Shown here: piece after piece, positions 16,043 to 23,879 of the stretch
Layout: every line of letters starts with the position of its first letter
Position numbering within the stretch: the first letter of the stretch is position 1
Assembly: GCA_035361955.1 (NCBI GenBank)
Contig: DAOSDC010000012.1
Coordinates: 1-37,939 of the forward strand
DNA length: 37,939 bases
Direction of reading: 5' to 3'
Source of the DNA: UBA6120 sp035361955
GTDB taxonomy: Bacteria > Bacillota_I > Bacilli_A > RFN20 > CAG-826
Made by a program: the position numbers and the translations under genes
The notes under the pieces: generated by a model
Told to the model about the DNA's origin: nothing
The model's database searches: none
The model's input: only the letters and a program-made list of their open reading frames with translations

Positions 16043-17395
16043 ATGGGATCATTTAAGAGTTTCGCACTGTCTGACCAACTCGTTCAAGCTTTAAAAAAGC
16101 TTGGCTATGTTTCACCCACGCCAATTCAAGAAGATGTGATTCCAAAAGTGCTCCGTGGCGAAAGTTTGATTGCCAAAGCCGAAACCGGTAGTGGCAAAAC
16201 CCATGCTTTTCTCGTACCTTTAATCGACAAAATCGATTTAGAAGCCGGCCTTCAAGTCATCATTTTGTCGCCGACGCGAGAATTAGCGCGTCAAACTTAC
16301 GACTTTGCGCGTCAAATCGCGCCGACATTCCCAAAATTGAAGGTCACGTTGGCGACTGGTGGTCGCGAAATCGAAATTTTAACACGTGCAAATACCCCTC
16401 ATATATTGATTACGACGCCTGGCCGATTAGTGAAACTCGCCGAGAATAGTTCGGTCAACATTTACCGCGTGTCAACAATCGTACTAGATGAAGCGGATAT
16501 GTTAGTTGATGCCGGTTTTTTACCTATTATCGACCAATATATTACTAAAGTTGAAAAACCGCGTATTTTAGCTTTCTCAGCTACATTCCCTAAATCATTA
16601 GAACCGTTCATTAAAAAATTCATTAATCCCGACTTTATCGTCGATCAAAGCGAAGGAAACGTGGCCCCGCTTCGTGTCAGCCACCACTTGGTCGATATTC
16701 ATTTCAAACCGATTGTCGAACAAGTGGCATCTTTCATCGATGCACGTCAACCTTATTTAATGATGGTGTTCGCTAGCAAAGTCACTTTGGTAAAAGAAAT
16801 ATATGAACATTTGCTTCAGAAAGGCTACAAGGTCGGCGTTATTCACGGCGATTTGACACCACGGCAGCGTAACGGAATGATCAAGCGCATTCGTGCCAAC
16901 GAATTCCCGATTATTGTGGCATCCGACATGGCAGCGCGCGGTCTTGATATAGACGGCGTCAGCGACATATTAAGCGTCGACTTGCCGCAACAAATTGAAT
17001 TTTACATGCATCGTGCCGGACGAAGTGGCAGATATCAAGACAAAGGTGATTCATTTTTGTTTTTCTCCCATGATGCTAGTAAAGAACTAGATAAATTGGC
17101 CACTTATAAATTGACCTTCGATTATTTCTCATTGAAAAACGGCGAATTGAAGAAAGAGAAACCAAGAACTGCTCGAAGGTTCAACAAAGTTGAAGAAGTA
17201 GCACTTAATCGCGATATTAAGAAAGCGATACGAAAAACCAAATCTGATGAAGTCAAACCTGGGTATAAGAAGAAAGTCAAACAAGCTGTCGCTAAAGTTA
17301 AAGCGCGACATCGCCGTTTAGCTATTAAAGGCAAAGTTCGCGAACAATTGAAGAGTGTCTATCGAAACAAAAATAAGGAGACTGGCCATGAGTAA
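16043..17395 (+). CDS. cshB: DEAD-box RNA helicase (CshB-like)
   Basis: ATP-dependent RNA helicase, in Bacillus linked to ribosome assembly and cold adaptation. The 450-residue protein has the Q motif (PTPIQEDVIP), motif I AETGSGKT, Ia PTRELARQ, Ib TPGRL, II DEAD, III SAT, and in domain 2 HGDLTPRQR, DMAARGLDI and HRAGRSGR. Residues from about 365 form a very basic Lys/Arg-rich tail, a likely RNA-binding extension. I start at ATG 16043 with GAAGG at 16032-16036 and TATAAT at 16021-16026. A longer frame from 15989 would read through the divergent ispH promoter. The position between ispH and nfo equals Bacillus yqfR. The stop overlaps nfo by 8 bases. Confidence 0.93.
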   Translation: MGSFKSFALSDQLVQALKKLGYVSPTPIQEDVIPKVLRGESLIAKAETGSGKTHAFLVPLIDKIDLEAGLQVIILSPTRELARQTYDFARQIAPTFPKLKVTLATGGREIEILTRANTPHILITTPGRLVKLAENSSVNIYRVSTIVLDEADMLVDAGFLPIIDQYITKVEKPRILAFSATFPKSLEPFIKKFINPDFIVDQSEGNVAPLRVSHHLVDIHFKPIVEQVASFIDARQPYLMMVFASKVTLVKEIYEHLLQKGYKVGVIHGDLTPRQRNGMIKRIRANEFPIIVASDMAARGLDIDGVSDILSVDLPQQIEFYMHRAGRSGRYQDKGDSFLFFSHDASKELDKLATYKLTFDYFSLKNGELKKEKPRTARRFNKVEEVALNRDIKKAIRKTKSDEVKPGYKKKVKQAVAKVKARHRRLAIKGKVREQLKSVYRNKNKETGHE

Positions 17396-18269
17396 ACTTT
17401 GGATTGGCAGCCATGTCGGCATGAATGCCCCCGATTATTATGTGGGAGCGATAAAAGAAGCGCTTAGCTATGAATCAAACACGTTTATGTTTTATACCGG
17501 AGCACCGCAAAATTCATATCGCAAACCACTTGAGGAACTAAATATCGAAGAGGGGAAAGCTTTAATCGCTCAAAACGACATTGATCCAAGCAAGATCGTC
17601 GTTCATGCGCCCTATCTCATCAATCTTGGCAATACGCTAAAACCAGACACGTTTGATTTAGGGGTGCAGTTTTTGATTACCGAACTACAACGCGTCGCCG
17701 CTTTTGGGCTGTCGATTTTGGTGCTTCACCCTGGCGCCCATGTCGGAGCGGGTGATGAAGTAGGGATGGCTAAAGTCGTCGAAGGACTTGATTTAGTGCT
17801 TTCACAAGATGGCACAAACGTCAAAATCGCGCTCGAGACGATGGCGGGTAAAGGTTCAGAAGTCGGTCGTACCTTTGAACAAATCCGTTATTTCATCGAT
17901 CACTGTAAATATCCAGAGCGCCTCGGCGTATGTATGGATACATGTCATATCAACGATGCTGGTTACGATGTTCACGACGTCGACGGCGTCTTAAATGAAT
18001 TTGACCGCATCGTGGGACTCGACAAGCTGCTTGTTTTGCACGTCAACGACTCAAAAAACGTTAAAGGTGCGCAAAAAGACCGCCACGAAAACCTTGGTTA
18101 TGGTGAGATTGGTTTCTTAACTCTTAATCGTTATGTGCATCACCCACGCCTTGCCCATGTTCCTAAAATTTTAGAAACACCCTGGATTGGCGATAAGCCA
18201 CCATACAAAGAAGAGATCGCCATGTTGCGATCTCAAACATTGATTGAAGGTTGGAAAGATAACTTTTAA
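17388..18269 (+). CDS. nfo: Endonuclease IV (AP endonuclease)
   Basis: Cuts 5' of abasic sites in base-excision repair using three zinc ions. The 293-residue TIM barrel shows the ligand series: GSHVGM, LHPGAHVG, ALETMAGKG, CMDTCHINDAGYD, LHVNDSK, DRHENLGYGEIG and ILETPW. Start is ATG 17388 with AAGGAG at 17375-17380, overlapping cshB by 8 bases. The gene converges on ispG with a 4-base overlap, and its 3' end carries the ispG terminator hairpin. Confidence 0.97.
   Translation: MSKLWIGSHVGMNAPDYYVGAIKEALSYESNTFMFYTGAPQNSYRKPLEELNIEEGKALIAQNDIDPSKIVVHAPYLINLGNTLKPDTFDLGVQFLITELQRVAAFGLSILVLHPGAHVGAGDEVGMAKVVEGLDLVLSQDGTNVKIALETMAGKGSEVGRTFEQIRYFIDHCKYPERLGVCMDTCHINDAGYDVHDVDGVLNEFDRIVGLDKLLVLHVNDSKNVKGAQKDRHENLGYGEIGFLTLNRYVHHPRLAHVPKILETPWIGDKPPYKEEIAMLRSQTLIEGWKDNF
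18206..18234 (-). terminator. Likely terminator of ispG inside nfo
   Basis: GAGATCGC (18213-18220) and GCGATCTC (18227-18234) form an 8-bp perfect stem with a 6-base loop. On the minus strand it is followed by TTCTTTG (18212 to 18206). It lies about 30 bases past the ispG stop, within nfo coding sequence. The T-tract is interrupted, so strength is uncertain. Confidence 0.6.
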
Positions 18270-19315
18270 AACAAATCGATTTGTTCCTTCAGCGCATCGT
18301 AAGCTTCTGATGCGCTGACTGTTTTGATGATTTTTCCATGTTTGAATAAAATCCAATGTTGCCGCCCTCCGGCTAAACCAAGGTCGGCATTTTTTGATTC
18401 ACCGGGACCATTGACGATACAGCCCATGACAGCAACAGTAATTGGTTTGTTAACGTATTCAAGATAAGCCATCACGCGATTGGCCATTTCCATGACGTTT
18501 ACTTCGGTCCGCCCACACGTTGGACATGAAACGAGCGTTGGATAATTGGGATAAAGTCCGATGTCATGCAGTAATCGTTTAGCGGCGATGATTTCTTCTT
18601 TCGGGTCATCGGTTAGCGAAATGCGAATAGTATCACCAATCCCGTCAAGAAGAAGTGGTGCTAGTCCGGCCACGGAGCGGATGATGCCAATATCTTTGAT
18701 GCCGGCTTCGGTGATGCCTAAATGAAGCGGATAGGGAAATGTTTGACTGGCAAGGCGATATGCTGCCAGGGTTTCAAGCACCGAACTGGCTTTAAGCGAT
18801 ATCACAATGTCGTAAAATCCAAGATCTTCGAGAATTTTTACGTGTTTTTGCGCGGATGCAACGAGTTTTTCGGCCGTATAGTGTTCATCATATTGGTGAA
18901 TCGAGGTGTCAAGTGAACCGGAATTGACCCCGATGCGAATCGGAATCTTTTTTTGCTTGCAGGCGTTGACGACTTGCTCAATCCTGTCGTGGGAACCGAT
19001 ATTGCCCGGATTGATTCTTATTTTATCGATGCCGGACTCGATGGCTGCTAAAGCCAAGCGATAATCAAAATGGATATCGGCTACTAAAGGGATGCGTATT
19101 TGCGCCTTGATGTCTTTTATCGCTTTCGCATCATCCATGTCGAGCACGCTGACACGCATTAAATCGGCGCCTAAATCGGTCAATTCATTGATTTGGGCGA
19201 CTACTTCGGCGACTTTTGATGTTTTAATTGAACACATCGACTGAATTAAAACACGGTTAAGACCACCGAGCTGTAATCCATCGATGAAGACTGGTTTTGT
19301 TTGAGTTCGTTTCAT
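18266..19315 (-). CDS. ispG: (E)-4-hydroxy-3-methylbut-2-enyl-diphosphate synthase
   Basis: Penultimate MEP-pathway enzyme, converting MEcPP to HMBPP with a [4Fe-4S] cluster. The 349-residue, two-domain bacterial form has a TIM barrel with VADIHFDYRLAL, IRINPGNIG and IRIGVNSGSLD. The C-terminal cluster domain has SCPTCGRTEVN and MGCIVNGPGES, giving three cluster cysteines. Start ATG 19315 is preceded by AGGAAA on the minus strand, with an extended -10 further up. Its presence with ispH shows that the MEP pathway, rather than mevalonate, is used. Confidence 0.96.
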   Translation of the reverse strand: MKRTQTKPVFIDGLQLGGLNRVLIQSMCSIKTSKVAEVVAQINELTDLGADLMRVSVLDMDDAKAIKDIKAQIRIPLVADIHFDYRLALAAIESGIDKIRINPGNIGSHDRIEQVVNACKQKKIPIRIGVNSGSLDTSIHQYDEHYTAEKLVASAQKHVKILEDLGFYDIVISLKASSVLETLAAYRLASQTFPYPLHLGITEAGIKDIGIIRSVAGLAPLLLDGIGDTIRISLTDDPKEEIIAAKRLLHDIGLYPNYPTLVSCPTCGRTEVNVMEMANRVMAYLEYVNKPITVAVMGCIVNGPGESKNADLGLAGGRQHWILFKHGKIIKTVSASEAYDALKEQIDLF

Positions 19316-19333
19316 GGTTTTTTCCTAGCGCCC

Positions 19334-19342
19334 ATTATACCA
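19334..19342 (-). promoter_or_regulatory. Extended -10 promoter of ispG
   Basis: Minus-strand TGGTATAAT with a perfect TATAAT at 19339-19334 and no good -35. It faces away from the rpmG promoter across an intergenic space of about 100 bases. Confidence 0.65.
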
Positions 19343-19381
19343 TCCTGTTAATAGGTTTTTATAGATTGTCGCCTTTATCTA

Positions 19382-19390
19382 TGATAAAAT
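19382..19390 (+). promoter_or_regulatory. Extended -10 of rpmG-MBL-efp-yneF
   Basis: TGATAAAAT (-10 TAAAAT, 19385-19390) with TAGATT 17 bases upstream as a weak -35. TGGAGG at 19405-19410 is the ribosome binding site of rpmG. Confidence 0.5.
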
Positions 19391-19419
19391 AGGCAAGCGA
19401 ATATTGGAGGTAGTTATTT

Positions 19420-19569
19420 ATGCGTGACAACTTTTTGCTAAAATGCACCGTTTGCGGTGAAGAAAACTACTTGGGCAGCAAAAACAAAAAGAACCATCCC
19501 GATCGGATGGAGATTAAGAAATTCTGCTCGCGTTGTAACAAAATGACGATTCATAAGGAAAAGAAATAA
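19420..19569 (+). CDS. rpmG: Ribosomal protein L33
   Basis: A 49-residue protein of the 50S subunit: MRDNFLLKCTVCGEENYLG, then KFCSRCNKMTIHKEKK. The two CxxC pairs (C9/C12 and C36/C39) make it the zinc-binding C+ form. The family length is 49-55 residues. TGGAGG lies 9 bases before the ATG. It heads the cluster rpmG, MBL hydrolase, efp and yneF. Confidence 0.95.
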   Translation: MRDNFLLKCTVCGEENYLGSKNKKNHPDRMEIKKFCSRCNKMTIHKEKK

Positions 19570-19578
19570 CCTTAATCG

Positions 19579-20205
19579 ATGATGCGGGTGGAAACGGTCA
19601 GCTATCCGACCAATTTTGCCAATACTTACTTCGTGATTGATGAAGACAGCGTTGTCATTATCGATCCGGGCAGTGACGGCAGTAGCCTTCTCTCACGCAT
19701 TACTCGCGCGGGTTGGAAACCACTGGCCATCTTGCTAACCCATGGCCACTTTGATCATGTTAACGGAGCCGAGTACTTGCAAAAGCAATTAGCTCTTCCT
19801 GTCTATGTCCATCATCTTGATGAAACGATGATTAGCGATCCCCGTCTCAACGGCGCCGATACGTTCGGTTTCGATGGTCGCTACGACATTACCTTATCGA
19901 CGTTTGGAAGCGATGAAACCATCACTTTTGGCAATATTACCTTTCAAGCAATTCACACCCCATTCCACACACCGGGCTCCGTGAGTTATTATGTGAAAGA
20001 GAAGGGGTGGTTATTCAGCGGCGATACGCTGTTTAAAAACAGCATCGGCCGTTCCGACTTACCACTTGGTTCATTCCGCAACATCCACTCGAGTCTCGCC
20101 AAACTACAAAACTTAGCACCAGAAACGATCGTTTATCCCGGTCACGGACCGCGAACAACGATTGGTACGGAATTATCGTTCAACCGCTACTTTAAATTGC
20201 GGTAG
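19579..20205 (+). CDS. Metallo-beta-lactamase-fold hydrolase (glyoxalase II-like)
   Basis: 208 residues with the MBL metal motif THGHFDHVNGAEYL, the downstream histidine in TPFHTPGSV, the bridging aspartate in LFSGDTLF and the last histidine in YPGHGPRTTIG. Two metals are expected. The protein is close to the YqgX/YcbL type (short hydroxyacylglutathione-hydrolase-like proteins). The true substrate is unknown, and glutathione need not be involved. It begins 9 bases after rpmG, with ATG 19579 or 19582, and no clear own ribosome binding site, so coupling to rpmG is likely. efp follows 12 bases later. Confidence 0.88.
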   Translation: MMRVETVSYPTNFANTYFVIDEDSVVIIDPGSDGSSLLSRITRAGWKPLAILLTHGHFDHVNGAEYLQKQLALPVYVHHLDETMISDPRLNGADTFGFDGRYDITLSTFGSDETITFGNITFQAIHTPFHTPGSVSYYVKEKGWLFSGDTLFKNSIGRSDLPLGSFRNIHSSLAKLQNLAPETIVYPGHGPRTTIGTELSFNRYFKLR

Positions 20206-20217
20206 AAAGGAGAACAT

Positions 20218-20775
20218 ATGGTTAACGTTACCGAATTACGACCCAGCAACTACTTCATTCATGAAGGGGGACTTTACTCCGTGCTCGACATCGCCCTTAA
20301 CAAAACAGCGATGCGCAAGATGGTCGTCAAACTCAAAGTCAAGAATGTGCGCACTGGCGCCGTCACTGAAATGAGCTTTTTGGGAGGCACGGCGATTGAG
20401 ACCGTACGCCTTGACAAACGCCAAATGCAGTATTTGTACGATACTGGGTCACATTTAGTGTTTATGGACCAATCAAGCTATGAGCAAGTCGAAATATCGA
20501 AAGATAATCTCGAATGGGAAAAACAATTCCTACGCGGCGATGAAACAGTCGAAATCTTATCATACGAAGAAGAAATCTTAGGTGTCAGCTTACCAGCTAA
20601 AGTCGCCTTAAAAATTACCGAAACAGAACCGGCAATCCGTGGTGACACCGTTAACAAAGCGATGAAAGATGCTCTATTAGAAACCGGGTTGAAAGTCCGT
20701 GTTCCTTTATTCATTAACGAGGGCGAAACGATCATGGTGCGCACAGATGATGCCACCTATGATGGTCGCGCTTAG
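20218..20775 (+). CDS. efp: Elongation factor P
   Basis: EF-P binds between the P and E sites and rescues polyproline stalls. The 185-residue protein has all three beta domains, including the tRNA-contacting SYEQVEI and DTVNKAMKDALLETG regions. The functional tip loop of domain I reads NKTAMRKMV (residues 28-36). The usual KPGKG tip, whose lysine or arginine is modified, is replaced: Met32 falls at the usual position by simple alignment, with Arg33 and Lys34 next. As I recall, mycoplasma EF-Ps share the NKTAMR loop. AAAGGAG precedes the ATG at 20218. No modification enzyme gene is in the window. Confidence 0.95.
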   Translation: MVNVTELRPSNYFIHEGGLYSVLDIALNKTAMRKMVVKLKVKNVRTGAVTEMSFLGGTAIETVRLDKRQMQYLYDTGSHLVFMDQSSYEQVEISKDNLEWEKQFLRGDETVEILSYEEEILGVSLPAKVALKITETEPAIRGDTVNKAMKDALLETGLKVRVPLFINEGETIMVRTDDATYDGRA

Positions 20776-20789
20776 AGGAGGTAATAATC

Positions 20790-21038
20790 ATGTTTAATTT
20801 AATCATTCTCTCATCAGGCACCGGCTTTGGCTGGGATTCGGTATTATATCTCGCCCTTGGTTTAATCGGCGGTCTTGTCGCTGGTTTCTTTATCTCGCGG
20901 TGGTTTTTTAAGCGCGAACTCGCGAAGAACCCGCCCATTAATGAAAAGATGATTCGTGCGATGTTCACATCAATGGGACGCAAACCATCCGAGTCACAAG
21001 TGCGTTCAGTCATGAATAGCATCAAAAAACAACAATAG
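20790..21038 (+). CDS. yneF: UPF0154 membrane protein YneF
   Basis: 82 residues: one N-terminal membrane helix (about 17-38, LYLALGLIGGLVAGFFISRWFF) and the highly conserved cytoplasmic signature NPPINEKMIRAMFTSMGRKP, then SESQVRSVMNSIKK. The family is universal in Bacilli and Mollicutes but has no established function. GAGGAGG (20775-20781) overlaps the efp stop. The neighbourhood with plsY and parE/parC resembles Bacillus yneF/yneS/parEC. Confidence 0.92.
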   Translation: MFNLIILSSGTGFGWDSVLYLALGLIGGLVAGFFISRWFFKRELAKNPPINEKMIRAMFTSMGRKPSESQVRSVMNSIKKQQ

Positions 21039-21060
21039 TCCTTAAAATAAAATTAATATA

Positions 21061-21085
21061 AAAAGCCCTCGACTTGAGGGCTTTT
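21061..21085. terminator. Bidirectional terminator between yneF and plsY
   Basis: AAAAGCCCTC (21061-21070), a GACTT loop and GAGGGCTTTT (21076-21085) form a perfect 10-bp stem with T-runs on both strands. It closes the rpmG-yneF operon and the converging plsY gene. Confidence 0.9.
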
Positions 21086-21143
21086 CTGTTGAATGAATAA
21101 CAATAAGAAGTCTTAAATTATATACTATTTAAATACTATATAT

Positions 21144-21821
21144 TCACTTAACCCATTTAACTTTGGTTTCTTTGTGACTTAGCAACCTCAAGATATTTTC
21201 GCGGTGTCGCCAGTAAACGAAAGCTGCTTGGACCGCTAGAAAGATGGTATAAATGAGCCCTGATTCCATCAGCGGATACATTCCAATACGCTCAAAGCCA
21301 GGGATGATCAATATCATTGACATCAACACGCACGAAGCCGTGGCGATAATCGATCCAAGGCTCACGTATTTTTTAATAACGATAACAATTATCAAAATCG
21401 AGATACCAAGAAGAGCAATCAACCAATTGGTTGTAAACACGAATGAACCAAATGCCGATACGGCTTTACCGCCTTTAAAATTAGCAAAGATTGGAAAACA
21501 GTGACCGGTCGTACAACCAAGCGCCGTTATATAGCTTACCCAAGGTGTCCAGGTGTAATCATAAAGATTAAATCCCCAGACAAGTAGCGTAACGGCCCAA
21601 ATCGGGACCACGGTTTTCAAAATATCGATGATCATGACCATCCAAAAGGCTTTTTTGCCAAATACGCGTCCGGCATTGCTGGCGCCTGTATTGCCTGATC
21701 CAAGCAGGCGGATATCCTTTTTGTAAATCGCTTTTGAGATAACGACTCCCGTGGGGAAAGAGGCCATCAAGTACCCGAAAGTGAAGGTGACAATCAATGA
21801 TGCGAGTTTAATCCAAACCAT
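21144..21821 (-). CDS. plsY: Acyl-phosphate:glycerol-3-phosphate acyltransferase PlsY
   Basis: Integral membrane enzyme making lysophosphatidate from acyl-phosphate and G3P, the first step of phospholipid synthesis. The 225-residue protein has the three PlsY motifs: SFPTGVVI, then GSGNTGASNAGRV; GHCFPIFANFKGGKAVS (the acyl-phosphate/G3P site); and the later cytoplasmic loop. Six or seven hydrophobic helices alternate with these. AGAGG lies upstream of ATG 21821. The gene is divergent from parE, as Bacillus yneS is from parEC. Confidence 0.94.
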   Translation of the reverse strand: MVWIKLASLIVTFTFGYLMASFPTGVVISKAIYKKDIRLLGSGNTGASNAGRVFGKKAFWMVMIIDILKTVVPIWAVTLLVWGFNLYDYTWTPWVSYITALGCTTGHCFPIFANFKGGKAVSAFGSFVFTTNWLIALLGISILIIVIVIKKYVSLGSIIATASCVLMSMILIIPGFERIGMYPLMESGLIYTIFLAVQAAFVYWRHRENILRLLSHKETKVKWVK

Positions 21822-21887
21822 AAGCGAATAACCTCTTTCTTATAGCCTGTATCATATAATAAATTGGTGTCAAATTCACTATTCATT

Positions 21888-21896
21888 TGTTATAAT
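21888..21896 (+). promoter_or_regulatory. Extended -10 promoter of parE-parC
   Basis: TGTTATAAT with a perfect -10 TATAAT (21891-21896) and no recognisable -35. GGAG (21920-21923) precedes the TTG start at 21933. Confidence 0.65.
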
Positions 21897-21932
21897 TCAA
21901 ACGGTATTTAACAGCATACGGAGATTTTTATT

Positions 21933-23879
21933 TTGACCACAGACATCAAAAAAACAACTTATAACGAAGATAGCATCGATGTCCTTGAGGGGCTTTTGGG
22001 TGTTCGTAAACGCCCGGCCATGTATATCGGTTCGACCAACCAAACCGGGCTTCACCACCTGGTCTGGGAAGTCGTTGATAACGCGATTGACGAAGCGATG
22101 TCGGGCTTTGGCGACCTAATTATTGTCACGATTCACAAAGATGGTTCGATTTCGGTTCAAGACGAAGGCCGGGGCATTCCCACGGGCATTCACAAAACCA
22201 CGAAAGTATCGGCATTAGAACTCATTTTCACGACGCTTCATAGCGGTGGTAAATTCACAGATAAGTCATATCTATCAGCCGGTGGTCTTCACGGCGTTGG
22301 CGCTAGTGTCACGAATGCGTTGTCCGAATACCTCGACGTCGTCGTTCATCGCGATGGATTCGCCCATCATATGCGGTTTGAAGACGGCGGTCACAAGGTC
22401 GTCGATCTTGAAGTGGTCGGCAAAAGCAGCAAACATGGCACGCTTGTACGTTTTAAACCAGACGGCAAAATCTTTTCAAACATTGAGTTTAAATGGGAAA
22501 CGATTTGTAACCATCTTCAAGAATCAGCATTCTTACTGAAGAAAGTCCGCTTTGTCGTCAAAGATGAACGGCAAAACCTTGAACAGCATTTTTATTATGA
22601 AGAAGGACTCAAGGAATACATCGAAATACTTAACGCTGAAAAAGACACGTTGAATTCCGTGATTGTGTTCGAAGATAATTCTGGTGAGATTAAGGTCGAG
22701 ACCGCCTTCCAATACGCGTTTAAAGACTATAACGAAAATGTTTTATCGTATGTAAATAACTTGCGCACCAAAGATGGCGGAACGCATGAAAACGGATTTA
22801 GAGCCGGTCTGACGCGCGCCGTTAACGATTATGCCGAGAAAAACGGATTGCTGCGCAACAAAGTCAAACTTGACGGTAGTGATATACGTGAAGGCCTCAC
22901 CGCCATCATTTCACTAAAAATTCCCGAGACGAAACTCGAGTTCGAAGGTCAAACCAAAGGAAAGCTTGGCACTCCAGACGCCCTTCCGGTCGTCCAATCG
23001 ATGATTTATAACAAACTGACCTATTATCTTGATGAAAACAAAGAGTTCGCCGTTAACTTAATTAAAAAGTGCGTCGACTCCCAAAACGCACGGATTGCCG
23101 CCCGAAAAGCCAAAGATGAAGCCCGTGGTAATAAAAAAGTTAAACAGGAGATGATCCTGTCTGACAAATTAACACCTGCTCAAAGCAAAGATTATCAGCT
23201 TAATGAGCTGTTCATCGTAGAAGGTGACTCAGCAGGAGGCACCGCTAAAAGCGGCCGCGATCGACTCCATCAGGCGATTTTGCCCCTGCGTGGAAAACCA
23301 TTGAATACCGATTCCATTACGATGGAACAAATGTTAAAGAATACTGAATTTGCGACATTGATTAATACGATAGGTGCTGGTGTCGGAGCCAACTTCGACG
23401 TCAATGACGCCAAATACGGCAAAATCATCATCATGACCGACGCTGACACTGACGGTGCCCATATCCAAACATTATTACTGACGTTTTTCTATCACTATAT
23501 GCGCCCACTCATCCAAAAAGGGATGGTCTATGTCGCCGTACCGCCACTATATCGCGTCGCCAAAGAAACCGACATGAGCAAATTCGCTTATGCTTGGAGT
23601 GAAGAGGAACTCGAAAAAGCCAAGAAGAAGATTGGAAGTCCTTACCGCATCTCCCGCTTCAAAGGGTTAGGGGAAATGAACGCCAGTCAACTCAAAGAAA
23701 CAACGATGGATCCCAAAACAAGAACACTCATTCGCATCAACATCGAAGATCCGTTAGTTGTTGAGCGACGGGTATCCATCCTCATGGGCAAAGATTCATC
23801 GCTTCGCAAGAAGTGGGTTGAAGAAAATGTCGATTTCACTTTAAAGGATCCTTTTGTCAAGGAGATCAACCATGGCTAA
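21933..23879 (+). CDS. parE: DNA topoisomerase IV subunit B
   Basis: ATPase subunit of topoisomerase IV, which decatenates replicated chromosomes. The 648-residue protein has the GHKL ATPase fold (EVVDNAIDEA, DEGRGIPTGIH, LSAGGLHGVGASV), a transducer domain and a TOPRIM domain with EGDSAGG, PLRGKPLN and DADTDGAHI. ParE rather than GyrB is chosen because of the parC partner and the QTGLHHLVWEVVDN spelling. The only start fitting the family N-terminus is TTG 21933, after GGAG. The gene ends with an 8-base overlap with parC. Confidence 0.95.
   Translation: MTTDIKKTTYNEDSIDVLEGLLGVRKRPAMYIGSTNQTGLHHLVWEVVDNAIDEAMSGFGDLIIVTIHKDGSISVQDEGRGIPTGIHKTTKVSALELIFTTLHSGGKFTDKSYLSAGGLHGVGASVTNALSEYLDVVVHRDGFAHHMRFEDGGHKVVDLEVVGKSSKHGTLVRFKPDGKIFSNIEFKWETICNHLQESAFLLKKVRFVVKDERQNLEQHFYYEEGLKEYIEILNAEKDTLNSVIVFEDNSGEIKVETAFQYAFKDYNENVLSYVNNLRTKDGGTHENGFRAGLTRAVNDYAEKNGLLRNKVKLDGSDIREGLTAIISLKIPETKLEFEGQTKGKLGTPDALPVVQSMIYNKLTYYLDENKEFAVNLIKKCVDSQNARIAARKAKDEARGNKKVKQEMILSDKLTPAQSKDYQLNELFIVEGDSAGGTAKSGRDRLHQAILPLRGKPLNTDSITMEQMLKNTEFATLINTIGAGVGANFDVNDAKYGKIIIMTDADTDGAHIQTLLLTFFYHYMRPLIQKGMVYVAVPPLYRVAKETDMSKFAYAWSEEELEKAKKKIGSPYRISRFKGLGEMNASQLKETTMDPKTRTLIRINIEDPLVVERRVSILMGKDSSLRKKWVEENVDFTLKDPFVKEINHG

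Noticed and set aside
23687..23869. Minus-strand ORFs over parE, parC and the topoisomerase region
   Set aside because: Antisense shadows without promoter or ribosome binding site.
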